From the NCBI RefSeq assembly GCF_963678635.1, contig NC_087064.1:30845740-30909739 (forward strand): DNA of 64,000 nucleotides, written 5' to 3'. The position numbers and the translations under genes were made by a program. Within the stretch, counting starts at the first letter, position 1. Every line of letters starts with the position of its first letter. The notes under the pieces were generated by a model. It was not told the DNA's origin and made no database searches. It saw only the letters and a list, made by a program, of their open reading frames with translations. This document shows, one piece after another, positions 51,549-62,135 of this stretch. The DNA is from Symsagittifera roscoffensis (lineage: Eukaryota > Xenacoelomorpha > Acoela > Convolutidae).

Positions 51549-53728
51549 CAAAAATTACACATTCTGAGACGTTTTTAACATTATTATTTATAATACGTGC
51601 CAAATCATTGATAAAAATTTAATGTTTTACTGCTAAAATTGACTAAAAATGGGGTATATTTCTCTTAACAGTATATTAGATTGTATGATAATCAACAAAA
51701 ACTTCTTCAAAACTGATGATTATCTCTCTGTTGCTTCTACAACATAACTTTCATGGTTTTTCCGTAGAAAATTTCTATGTCTTAAACTTATTCTTGCTTT
51801 CTGATAATTGCATGTTTTCGCTCTTGAACTCGATTTGCAAGCAAATTTAGTCAGAACTGAGGAATTTAGGAGAGGAATTTAGGAAAAAATAGTATTAATT
51901 GAACGAGATAAAATTAGAACTGACAATGTCTACCTATTACCATCTAATTTGCACTTGTTCTCCTTTAGGCAAACTATTCTTCTACAGCAAACTATTCTTC
52001 TACAGCAAACTTCTACAGCAAACTATTTCAGCAAAAACCCAATTTTTGAGATCATTAACTATCACTTTTCTTGCAAAATATTTTGTAATTCGCTTTTTGT
52101 TCTTGATTTTTGTCGGAGGTTTTCTCAAAAATGTCGAAGTGAGAAAAAATCGCTGCTGTTTTAAGCATTCGAAAGTACATATATAATTTGAGAATATAAA
52201 GGTGTATTGTTACGTTGACTTCTTAGAATAAATTAAGAGCAGTTCTATTGTTTATAATCTGCCAAATTTTTGGAAGTAGAAATACGTAAGCGACCTTAGT
52301 TCCATCTAAGAAATCTGTTCTCAAAAACATCGATTAAAGAAAAGAAAATCCTGGTGCAAACTGTAACAATTGAATAAGTTTGCGAACTTTATTAAGCAAA
52401 AACTCTATAATTCAACGTAATTTTCTAATTGAAAAAAATTGAAGCTAAACAGAACTAAATTTTTACTGTGTGTCTAGTTGAAAGTTTTCTTGTTAAAACT
52501 CGTAAAATTAAGAGATCATACATCTGGATCTGCTAAAGTATTAGTTTGTTTAGAATTATTCAGCAGGCACCATTTTATTTTCTCTAAAAATCTTTCTACA
52601 TCAAATTGTTTTATCCAAAAGAATGAAATGTAGATTTTGAAAGCAAACTTTTGATTTATGCTTCATGTATCATCTTCCAAAAGATGTTGGAGTTTGGTTT
52701 ACTTCACAAAAAATTATTTTCAAAAAATCTGAATTTTCATATAAGTTAACCTAGTATATCAAAAGATAAAAAAATTTCAAAATATTACACTTTTATGTTG
52801 GAATTTTTCACAAGATGTAATATATAAGCTAAATTTTAAATAAAAAATCTCTAAATTCCTAATGAATTAAATTATAAAGTTTCTATATCAATTTGATTTT
52901 TTCGCAGTTTCTGCTTCATCTACTATCTTCCAACTTAATCATATTCGAACAAAGTTTTATTTGAAAATTGAGTTTTAGAGGGAAAAATGTATCATTTCAA
53001 CGAACGTTTATTAAACTGAAGCAGAATTAATACCATACCCTTTTTTTAAAAAACTTCAAATTATTTTCTCACTGTATGTTGCAGTTTCAACTCTGAATTT
53101 CTATTTTGAAGTAAGTTTTTGGTTGAGAATGATGTATATTGTTATCTTGAATTTTTCAAATGTTAGCAGAACATACAGTTTCCAGCTCAGTTATTGTTTT
53201 CTTTTCTGAATTGTAAAAAAAAAGCAAAAGAAAACCATAATTTTTAGTAAATCACTCCCCAATATCTGCGAAGCACTCTTCTATGATTCTTTTTACAAGC
53301 ACTAAGCAAGGAAAACTTCAAAAAGGTCAGTAGGTAAAATCTTTCACTTAATCGATGGTTTATAAACGTCCAGTTTCTTATAGTATTTCAATAAAAACTT
53401 AACTACTCATTAGCGTAGGTGATTTACTTTTACTACCAATTTATCGCAACAAAATCCCCGCAAGCTGGCAACCAATGGAGTTTTTACTGTAGATTAAAGA
53501 TTTTCGGATCGATTTCCAATGAAAGTTTCAAGACAATTTGAGCTCGGTTGTTTTTGAGCTCTGGTTTTATCATCAATCAGATTTTTTAAATATGACAGAA
53601 CAAGAATAGTGATAAAAAAACTGTAAGTTTTTTACTAGAAGTGTTTCAAATTTAGTGTATAGACTTTTCAATTCAGTGAAAAATTATTATTTTCTTCTAT
53701 GTTTTTATTAAAAACAAATCAATTTTAC

Positions 53729-53955
53729 CTTCTCTTGGAGTGTGCTTTGAGACTGCTGAGCACATAATGTAACATTATAATGACAATGCTTCTTCTTGAT
53801 ATGATTAGTAAGTTCCTCGCTGCTATATGTATAAAAGTTACAATTGGAACACTTTAAAACGCCACAGTGCTTTCGATGTCTTGATGCGTGTAAGCGAGTG
53901 TATTCTCTGCCACATTCAAGACATGCAATTTTTCGTTTCTATTCGGTGACGGCAT
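53729..53955 (-). pseudogene. Broken zinc-finger exon in the left arm
   Basis: Counterpart of the right-arm exon at 61,679. It starts MPSPNR, but a length difference of 8 bp right after this shifts the frame relative to the Cys/His motif, so the finger cannot be read from this start. The 3' end of the exon and its donor (aag|gtaaaa) are conserved. Confidence 0.6.
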
Positions 53956-54137
53956 CTCAATAATTAGAGAAAAAAATGGTAGATTTAGAATTTCCCATAT
54001 TTTTAGAAAAAAAAATTGAATAGCCTCAAAAAATGAATAAAAATGAATAAAACAAGCAAATTTCTTAACCAATTGTTTTTAAGTTGAAATAAAATCCGAA
54101 TGGATTTGCTATTTAGCCTAGCTGAAATAAAAATTAA

Positions 54138-54391
54138 CCAATCTAACCATGGAGTGTTCAAAAATTTTGCTATCAACCAATCAGAAACGAGCATTAATTA
54201 CAAGGAAACTTTTATCTTTTCTGATATCAAATAATCAGAATCGACTTTCAATGGTCATGGAATTTTCAATAAATTTTATGTCAACCAATCAAAACTGAGT
54301 TCTACTTCTCTTAAGTTTTTCAATTATTTTGATATCAAACAATCAGAATTCAATATGTTTTGGTAACACTGTTTGTTGGAAGTCAACTAAT
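54138..54391. promoter_or_regulatory. Phased CCAAT-box cluster 1
   Basis: CCAAT or a near variant recurs at 54,138, 54,177, 54,230, 54,284, 54,338 and 54,387, usually as caaccaatcagaa, spaced 39-55 bp. The block is duplicated at 55.44-55.69 kb and mirrored in the right arm (61.2-61.5 kb). Confidence 0.55.
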
Positions 54392-54577
54392 CAGAATCCA
54401 GCATTTTCTAAAAGTGAACTGTTTATTAATTAAAAAAATATTTTAATCAATATTTGAAAAACGTCCATCAAAAAACATCTGAATTTCCTCAAGTTACTTT
54501 GGAAGAAAAAAGAAAAAATTCCAATTGATTTTCTTATTGGTGAAATAGATGTTGAATCTCACTTTTTTTTCAATTTT

Positions 54578-54949
54578 TTGTACGTTTATTATGTCCAAAA
54601 TAGAGTTCTCCGACTAAGTAAAGATCTCTTCAGAGAAACTTACACAATCAAAGAGTTTACTTTTGATCCACATATTGCGTATCAAAGCTTCAAACTTACG
54701 GCTGAATTACAACTCACAAGGAAAGAAATTTTGTTTATTCTCGAGAATTTGAAATTAATCAAAAAGTCGTACAATAATATATCAAAATCTTTTTTTATCC
54801 CCTACCCAATACCCAAATTTGTACAAACTCCTCAGCAAAGTTCTTTATTCCTCCATTTCTTTAAGGATTTTCAAAGTTCAAATTCCTGCTTGATTCGGTT
54901 TTTCAATCAGGTTTCCAGATATTTGCTTTCAAAAATTCATCAATTTTGA
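54578..54949 (+). CDS. Possible small ORF conserved between the arms (left copy)
   Basis: 123 codons: first Met near a TTTTTTG tract, then VLRLSKDLFRETY and KLTAELQLTRKEIL, and a Ser/Phe-rich end. The first 68 codons are also open in the right arm (60,849-61,055, minus strand) with only four amino-acid differences, but the right copy stops there. The part before 54,780 is helical and Leu/Lys-rich. I do not recognise it. AT-rich chance ORF remains possible. Confidence 0.3.
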   Translation: MYVYYVQNRVLRLSKDLFRETYTIKEFTFDPHIAYQSFKLTAELQLTRKEILFILENLKLIKKSYNNISKSFFIPYPIPKFVQTPQQSSLFLHFFKDFQSSNSCLIRFFNQVSRYLLSKIHQF

Positions 54950-55215
54950 GTTATCCTCCCAAATTTACATCAAAATCAAAGAACTTGACTATCTACTCAA
55001 AAATCAACAATTTCTCATTGATTACATAAAAAAAAATCAATTATCTTGATGAAAAAAATATGTAGAGATGCTACTTAATCGCTACTTTTTTGTTACTTTT
55101 ATCAGCAATATTTCTTATTTTTACTGAAAACAACTTTTGGTCATTTATTTTTGCAATTGTTTTTGTGTATAATGTTATTTATTTAGCAGATTTAAGCCCT
55201 TAAAAGGGTCTTCTG

Positions 55216-55694
55216 ATTGGATCCGACAACTAGAACAAAAACGAACATTTTTAAGATTGGAAATGACAATACCTAAAATTGAGCTTTGTTTCCGATTGGA
55301 CACGACTTTCATCCAAAAATTCCTTAAAAGGAAGCTAAAGTCTGATTGGACACGACAACAATCCAAATAAGGAAAATCAATTCTGATTGGTTATACCCAC
55401 GCAATCCAGTTGAAGGTACCCCTAACTCTGAAATAAAGTTTATCCAATCTAACCATGGAGTTTTCAAAAGTTTTGCTCTCAACCAATCAGAATCGGCATT
55501 CAATACCAGGAAATTTTTATCTTTTCTGACATCAACCAATCAGAATCGACTTTCAATGGTCATGGAATTTTCAAAAAATTTAATGTCAACCAATCAAATC
55601 TGAGTTCTACTTCTCATGGATTTTTCAGCAATTTCGATATCGTTTGTAGATATCAAGGATTTCTTCGCAGGTAGTATTTGTGGTAATAACCAAT
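55216..55694. promoter_or_regulatory. Phased CCAAT-box cluster 2 with orientation switch
   Basis: ATTGG occurs at 55,216, 55,256, 55,295, 55,345 and 55,386, then CCAAT at 55,444, 55,483, 55,536, 55,590 and 55,690. Spacing is mostly 39-58 bp. The orientation flips at about 55,410, which is the inner end of the inverted-repeat arm. CCAAT boxes are NF-Y sites in animals; binding here is not shown. Confidence 0.55.
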
Positions 55695-55699
55695 CAGAA

Positions 55700-56941
55700 T
55701 GAAGTATTCACAGATTTTAGTATACTTTGTAGATCAGAACCAAACTAAAATTATAAAACTCCCCTATCAATCACTTTAACTGAATTGTTCTATCATAACT
55801 AACATATACAATTGACAAAAAAGTGAGATAAATGAGATTTCTTGTCAGGTTTATATTGTTTTTTCGATGCTCAATTCAAATTTTGAAATTTCAATCAAAA
55901 TGTTTTCGATTTGTTCTATTTCTAAACAGTGAAAAGAGAAATTACCGAAAAATACATATTTATTGATTTCTTTCTGGTATATTGTAATATAAAAAACCGG
56001 AAAATTTTCAATTTTGGATAATCGATTAAAAGATATTCGGACAAATCTAGATTTTGTATTTGTATCAAACTCAAAACAGTAATCGAAATGATGTTCCTTA
56101 TCTTCAATATTTGATTCATAGACTCTTTCATTTATTTGTTTTTTTCCGATCGACCACTCGATTTGAGTTAACTCTTCTAAATAAAAACATTACTGATAAA
56201 TCTGGCAGTACTCTTCTTTTCTGAAACCTCCTCTCCATCTTTTTAACAGAATTATTGAACTTTCTGTGTTTCTATACAAGTTAAAACTGATACAATCTCC
56301 ATCAACTTCATCTGTTCACCACCCTTGTTGTTTTTTTGTAGTATAGTTCAACCTTAAAAACTGATAAATGTTCATTTCAGACATTGAAAACGCTGTTGAT
56401 AAAAACATATTTCTTTCTGAAATTAAAAAAGAAACTTGAGAAAACTCGACTTGTTGTACCATTTTTACTTATTTTGTAATCAACATAAAATGTTTTTCCC
56501 TTATTTAGAGACTGATTATTGTTAAGTAAATTCAATTAGCCAATCAAATTCTCAAATTGAGGCAATTGAAAACAACCAATGAATTTCAAAAATTCAAAAA
56601 AATATTGATAATGTTACAACTAACTATACATTTTGTTTGTAATTTTGTTCAAAAAAAAACAAATTTTACTTAATTTTTGATAAAAGCAGTAATTAAAAAA
56701 CTTTTTCTGTAATTTCTGAATCAAATACTGGAAAATCTATTGATAATTGGATAGTGTTTTGTCAATTTTGATTAAATTTTTATGTTTTTCTGACTTTTGC
56801 TCAGATATCCCAGCTCTAAATGTGCACGTCAATGACAAAAGATAGTTTTGAACCATCAATATTTCAATTAACAAACATACAAAACATCACAAAGCAATAC
56901 TGAGGCTTAAAATTATCAACAAACATAAAGTCTCCCAAATT
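55700..56941. other. AT-rich spacer of the inverted repeat, left part
   Basis: No gene, RNA or strong repeat is seen. One short minus-strand ORF (55,922-56,131) is Ile/Leu/Tyr-rich and unconvincing. Confidence 0.5.
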
Positions 56942-57270
56942 TTAGGACAGTTCTTTAAATTCGTTCAAAGTATAGTTGACATAGGCAACTTGTTTCATTG
57001 CTTCATTCTCTATTGCAGTGAAGAGTCGAATCTGAATGTAGGGTGGCTTGTTCACACTGTACTTCTTGATTGTGACACACACCCTCCTCATGTTTTATGT
57101 TGCTATTTCATATACTCTATTATATATCTCCAGCTCCTGATCCATAGTTGATTCTTTGCCAGATTTGGCTTCATATATAGGTACGAGTCAAGGTTTTCAG
57201 CATCGTGAAGAACAGTATTCCAGATTGCCGATAATGCTTCACCTTCTTTTTTTTCACTGAGATAGATTTG
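56942..57270 (-). pseudogene. Two adjacent coding-like fragments, unrecognised
   Basis: On the minus strand 57,270-57,103 is open for 55 codons (anchors EKKEGEALSAIWNTVLHD and YLYMKPNLAKNQLWIR) and 57,091-56,942 for 49 codons from an ATG (anchors KPPYIQIRLFTAIENE and VAYVNYTLNEF). Composition is balanced and less AT-biased than the surroundings, unlike chance ORFs here. They may be two parts of one decayed gene with a break near 57,095-57,105. I do not recognise the family. Confidence 0.4.
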
Positions 57271-57636
57271 TTAGGACTTTTCAAATGGTCCCAAATGGTT
57301 AATTTTTAATAGTTGAAAGCAGGGCTCAAAATAAAATTTCTCATTGTAGGATTTTTGGAACCAAACAAATCTCCCAATTTTTGTTTGAATTTTTGAGAAT
57401 TCAATATAATTGGGACTAGTGTCTTTTCTTGAATACATTTTTGAAGAACAAACTGATCAGATGCAGAGAAATGGGAAAAATGATTTTGAGATTAATTGAA
57501 ACTGAAAGTAAAAAATATGACTAATCATTATTTCCATATATGGAAGTAATACCAAATATGGAATGTTTTGTATGAAACTTCCATATACCGAAATCGCGTA
57601 GGCGTTCCCTCTCCTAGAAAAACCCACAATTCTCAG

Positions 57637-58046
57637 CAAAAATCATTCTTCCCAATTGCTGCTATGTGTCAAGCTCTTCCCAGCTTTTATTCAGATTATT
57701 GTAAAAAATCGCAATTTATTTCCGTTTCCAGTGATTTTTACGAAAAAGGCATAGTAACACATGATTATTGTGTCTCTACCCACAACTCTTTATGTTCTTT
57801 GGAGAATTGTAAGTTCCATTTGGTGTTAATAGGAATATCTCTTAGCCAAAATTTTTGAGAGATTAGATAAATTTGTATACATATATCAAGAAATTGACTG
57901 TCTTTACACTTTGTTCAAACACAGATTCTCTTCAAGTAATGTTACGTCACGCGGAGAAATGTTCCATCAGCTTAGTCGAGCAGTTCAACATAACGTACGA
58001 TGGAAACGAGTCGAAAAGATGCCTAGTATTGCAAAGAAACGACTAA
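57637..58046 (+). CDS. Candidate two-exon small cysteine-rich secreted-type gene
   Basis: Exon 57,637-57,808 follows an acceptor (caattctcag) and ends at a consensus donor (gagaatt|gtaagt). An acceptor (caaacacag) at 57,924 opens exon 57,925-58,046, ending TAA. Joining restores one frame with the codon split 1/2, and the intron is 116 bp. Six Cys result, four in exon one (MCQ, YCKK, YCVS, LCSL) and two in exon two (EKCSI, KRCLV), with NIT and NES glycosylation-type sites. The pattern recalls small nematode extracellular domains such as DUF19/T20D4.11-like, but is not proved. No upstream signal-peptide exon was found. It lies alone in the inverted-repeat spacer and could be a fragment. Confidence 0.4.
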
Positions 58047-58398
58047 TTCGGAAAAAATTCAAGAGAAACTATTTATGTTCCAACCAGAAACTGGCTTCCA
58101 CTCAAATTCTTGGTTCAGCGTTTCTGGATAGAATTCGAAAATTTCAAAACTCAAAATATGATTATTATTTGTTCAAGATTATTAATTGCTTTATTGATTG
58201 TCATAGTTTTGTGCATAGTGATCATGTAAGCTTTGTGATAAGATAATCAATTGTCTTCAAATGGGCTCTTGAAAATTTACACTGATAAATCTTTAAAAAC
58301 TAAGCTTTGGTTCAGGAACACTTTATTCAGATGAAAAGAAACACCAACCTAAAATCAATTGAGAAACTTGAAAAATGTGTAGAAAGACAAAAATTGAG

Positions 58399-58545
58399 TT
58401 AATTTTCGAGTTCCTTGTCACTTTCTTCTTCATGTGCCACACCATATTTTCTTCTAAACAGAGCTAAGTTATCCTGTTGAACCTTCAATTTTTCTTTCTT
58501 GTACCTTGTATCACGAATTGTTTCATTTTTTCGCCAACCATAGAT
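58399..58545 (-). pseudogene. Short coding-like fragment, unrecognised
   Basis: 48 codons are open on the minus strand up to TAA at 58,399 (anchors YGWRKNETIRDTRYKKEK and LALFRRKYGVAHEEE). It is charged and helical with an acidic C-terminus, like a genuine protein end. No splice acceptor is convincing at its start. It could be the last exon of a lost gene. Confidence 0.35.
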
Positions 58546-59623
58546 TTACGTTTCTCTTAAATTTTCTATTCATTTTGATAGAATGAACTGAACTGTAGAA
58601 GATTTTCAAATGAAATGAAATTTATTTTTTTTCAGCTGTAGATTTTGTTGATTTTCTCATAAATTTATCTGAACTCATTCAAAAATTTTGCAACACTTGG
58701 TTGATTTTAATTGTTTATGAAGGATTTTGTAGAATAAGATATTTTTGTTGACTACGGTTTTTCAAAAGGGAAGAATTTCATTGAAAACTATTCCTATTAT
58801 TTACAACCTTGGTTGAGTATCTTTATTTCAATTTAAAAAAATTAAAGAAATAACTAAAATCCACAAACTTTTTTCGTCAACCTCATCACCCTAGAGTTAG
58901 TTCGGAAATTCTGATTGTTTAGTTTTTAGTGGTTATTTCTAGAATTTAGAAGATTGAGAAGTCTAGAAGTTAATGTGTAATGACTTCTTATAAACTTCAA
59001 GGATTTAATCTGTAGATTCTAAAAGTTAGAAGTTTTTAGAATTTAATGAATAATGACGTCATTTTCTCAGGTGGAATTACTTATTTATTACCAAAATAAG
59101 TCATACGACGCCTTCTTAGCTCTGTAGAGGAATCATGTCAGACCCCCTAAATGGTTTTTTCAAATAATTTTTCTTATGATAATTGAATATTCGTTACAAG
59201 AATCTTGTCAAAATTAATTTTTTTCTAGCTTGAACGGTTTTCAACATATAAATGTAAATAATTTTTTTTACTTGTACCAAAATTTTTCTCAAAATTTTTT
59301 GCAAAATGCACAAAAATATAAGAATTTTTTTGGTAAAATGCACGTTTTTTCCTATTTTTTTTTGAAAATTATGTGAAAATCTAACTTTATTTTTTAAAAG
59401 ATAAGGCAAAAAACGCAAAATTTTAATGTAAAAAGCATGTTGACTTATGAAAACTTCTATATTGATGACTTTCATCGCTATTCCCTATGTTAATACCTTG
59501 GTTTTCTATTGTTTCTGACCAACAGACATGCAAAAATTAGTTTTCTGACGGATTCAATTTTGAATAAAAATTTCATGAAGATTATTAATTAACTGTGCAA
59601 GAAAAATTGTAATGATTTATTTC
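58546..59623. other. AT-rich spacer of the inverted repeat, right part
   Basis: No gene is seen. There are T/A homopolymers and repeated tagaagtt words at 58,950-59,050. Confidence 0.5.
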
Positions 59624-60125
59624 GGCAAGATGCTAAAAATATTTTAATTTTTTCTACAAATCGCAAAAATTATTTCATTTTTTTCCGACAAATTGGAAAA
59701 TTCAATTCAGTTTTTCAACAGAATGCGAAACATGTTTCAATTTTTTCAGCAAGATGGGAAAAGTGTTTCATTTTTTTTTCAAGCGTATGCAAAAAATGTT
59801 TCGCTTTTTTTTGTACAAATGCGAACATTGTTTCAATTTTTTTGACAAAATGCGAAAAGTGTTTCAATTTTTTTGACAAGATGTGAAAAGTGTTTCAATT
59901 TTTTTGACAAGATGCGAAAAGTGTTTCACTTTTTTTGACAAGATGCGAAAAGTGTTTCAATTTTTTTGACAAGATGTGAAAAGTGTTTCAATTTTTTTTG
60001 ACAAGATGCGAAAAGTGTTTCACTTTTTTGACAAGATGTGAAAAGTGTTTCAATTTTTTTGACAAGATGCGAAAAGTGTTTCACTTTTTTTGACAAGATG
60101 CGAAAAGTGTTTAAATTTTTTCTAC
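59624..60125 (+). repeat. 31 bp minisatellite
   Basis: About 16 head-to-tail units of gacaagatgcgaaaagtg followed by tttcaattttttt, 30-33 bp each. The units at 59,845-60,115 are nearly identical and those at 59,624-59,840 are degenerate. The array ends 80 bp before the inner end of the right arm. It is absent from the left side. Confidence 0.9.
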
Positions 60126-60244
60126 AAAGTGAGTTTAAGGTATTTAGAGCTGAGAGAGGAGATAGTTGACGGTAGTTTAGTTGAAAATAAAATGATTTTT
60201 AGTTAGGAGTTAGGGGTACCTTCAACTGGATTGCGTGGGTTTAA

Positions 60245-60419
60245 CCAATCAAAATTGATTTTCCTTATTTGGATTGTAGTCGTGTTCAATCAGATTTTAG
60301 CTTCCGTTTAAGGAATTTTTGGATGAAATTCGTGTCCAATCGGAAACAAAGCTCAATTTTAGGTATTTTCGTTTCCAATCACAAAAATGTTAGTTTTTGT
60401 TCTAGTTGTCGGATCCAAT
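60245..60419. promoter_or_regulatory. Phased CCAAT-box cluster in the right arm
   Basis: CCAAT occurs at 60,245, 60,336, 60,375 and 60,415, with a TCAAT variant near 60,286, i.e. about every 40-50 bp. It mirrors the ATTGG half of cluster 2. Confidence 0.5.
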
Positions 60420-60848
60420 CAGAAGACCCTTTTAAGGGCTTAAATCTGCCAAATAAATAACATTATACACAAAAACAATTGCAAAAATAAATGACCAAAA
60501 GTTGTTTTCAGTAAAAATAAGAAATATTGCTGATATAAGTAACAAAAAAGTAGAGAATAAGTAGCATCTCTACATATTTTTTTCATCAAGATAATTGAAT
60601 TTTTTTATGTAATCAAAGAGAAATTGTTGATTTTTGAGTAGATATTCAAGTTCTTTGATTTTGATGTAAATTTGGGAGGATAACTCAAAATTGATGAATT
60701 TTTGAAAGCAAATATCTGGAAACCTGATTCCAAACCGAATCAAGCAGGAATTTGAACTTTGAAAACCCTTAAAGAAATGGAGGAATAAAGAATTTCTCTG
60801 AGGAGTTTGTACAAATTTGGGTATTGGGTAGGGGATAAAAAAAGATTT

Positions 60849-61055
60849 TTATATATTATTGTAATACTTTTTGATTAATTTCAAATTCTCGAGAACAAAC
60901 AAAATTTCTTTCCTTGTGTGGTGTAATTCAGCCGTAAGTTTGAAGCTTTGATACGCAATATGTGGATCAAAAGTAAACTCTTTGATTGAGTAAGTTTCTC
61001 TGAAGAGATCTTTACTTAGTCGGAGAACTCTATTTTGGACATAATAAACGTACAA
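60849..61055 (-). CDS. Possible small ORF conserved between the arms (right copy)
   Basis: 68 codons matching the first part of 54,578-54,949, with only a few amino-acid differences (for example T/S and I/V). A stop occurs where the left copy has a Ser codon. Conservation may merely reflect the low overall divergence of the arms, so coding status is open. Confidence 0.3.
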   Translation of the reverse strand: MYVYYVQNRVLRLSKDLFRETYSIKEFTFDPHIAYQSFKLTAELHHTRKEILFVLENLKLIKKYYNNI

Positions 61056-61678
61056 AAAATTTAAAAAAAAGTAAGATAAAACATCTATTTCACCAATAAG
61101 AAAATCAATTGGAACTTTTTTTTTCTTCCAAAGTGACTCGAGGAAACTCAGATGTTTTTTGATAGACGTTTTTCAAATATTGATTAAAATTTTTTTCAAA
61201 TAATAAACAGTTCACTTTTAGAAAATGCTGGATTCTGATTAGTTGATTTCCAACAAACAGTGTTACCAAAATATATTGAATTCTGATTGTTTGATATCAA
61301 AATAATTGAAAAACCCAAGAGAAGTAGAACTCAGTTTTGATTGGTTGACATAAAATTTTTTGAAAATTCCATGACCATTGAAAGTCGATTCTGATTGGTT
61401 GATATCAGAAAAGATAAAAGTTTCCTTGTAATTAATGCTCGATTCTGATTAGTTGATAGCGAAACTTTTGAACACTCCATGGTTAGATTGGATAAATTTT
61501 ATTTCAGCTAGGCTAAATAGCAAATCCATTCTGATTTTCTTACAATTTAAAAGCAATTGGTTAAGAAATTTGCTTGTTTTATTCATTTTTATTCATTTTT
61601 TGAGGCTATTCAACTTTTTTTTTCTAAAAAATATGAGACAATCTAAATCTCCCATTTTTTCTTTTTCTTCTTATTGAG

Positions 61679-62135
61679 ATGCCGTCACCGAATAGAATAG
61701 CATGTCTTGAATGTGGCAGAGAATACACTCGCTTACACGCGTCAAGACATCGAAAGCACTGCGGCGTTTTAAAGTGTTCCAATTGTAACTTTTATACATA
61801 TAGCAGCGACGAACTTACTAATCATATCAAGAAGAAGCATTGTCATCATAATGTTACATTATGTGCTCAGCAGTCTCAAAGCACACTCCAACAGAAGGTA
61901 AAATTGATGTGTTTTTAATAAAAACATAGTAGAAAATAATAATTTTTTTATGAATTGAAAAGTCTATACACTAAATTTGAAACACTTCTAGTAAAAAGTA
62001 TACAGTTTTTTCATCACTATTCTTGTTCTGTCATATTTAAAGGTTCTGATTGATGATGAAACCAGCAGCAACCGAGCTCAAATTGTCTTGAAATTTTCAA
62101 GGGAAGTCGATCCGAAAATCTTTAATCTACAGTGA
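61679..62135 (+). CDS. Small two-exon zinc-finger gene in the right arm
   Basis: Exon 1 (61,679-61,897, 73 codons) encodes two fingers: CLECGREY with HASRHRKHC (C-x2-C, H, C type) and CSNCNFYTYSSDELTNHIKKKH (C2H2, C-x2-C-x12-H-x4-H in pattern). It ends at a donor, aag|gtaaaa. Exon 2 (62,043-62,135) continues in frame for 30 codons to TGA after a 145 bp intron with a weak acceptor (tttaaag). Probable role is nucleic-acid binding. It could be a host gene captured in the repeat or a transposon-borne gene. If the acceptor is not used, the frame ends at TAA 61,918. Confidence 0.45.

Larger units (their letters stand above)
51549..55428 (+). repeat. Large inverted repeat, left arm
   Basis: It is colinear in reverse complement with 60,203-64,000. 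Checks are: acattctgagacgtttt (51,557) against the window end; the HSKVHI-coding tract at 52,160-52,186 against 63,375; the zinc-finger exon at 53.8 kb against 61.7 kb; and the caatccagttgaaggtacccc end at 55,401 against 60,208. Coordinate sums drift by only ~75, so indels are few. Divergence is about 5-8% by eye. Since the right arm runs off the window, the left arm may start before 51,549. Confidence 0.9.

Noticed and set aside
51899-52186. 95-codon ORF in the left arm with a mirrored 71-codon ORF at 63,375-63,590
   Set aside because: Hydrophobic Phe/Leu-rich translation of AT-rich DNA; starts differ, only the last ~45 codons match, as expected from arm similarity alone.
55175-55366. 63-codon ORF (and its right-arm twin at 60,269-60,460) with repeated SDF/SNRKQS/IQSED pattern
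   Set aside because: The similarity and internal periodicity come from CCAAT-box repeats read in frame; composition and lack of a start context argue against a gene.
59624-60125. CRISPR array
   Set aside because: Units are head-to-tail with no unique spacers, in a eukaryotic AT-rich context.
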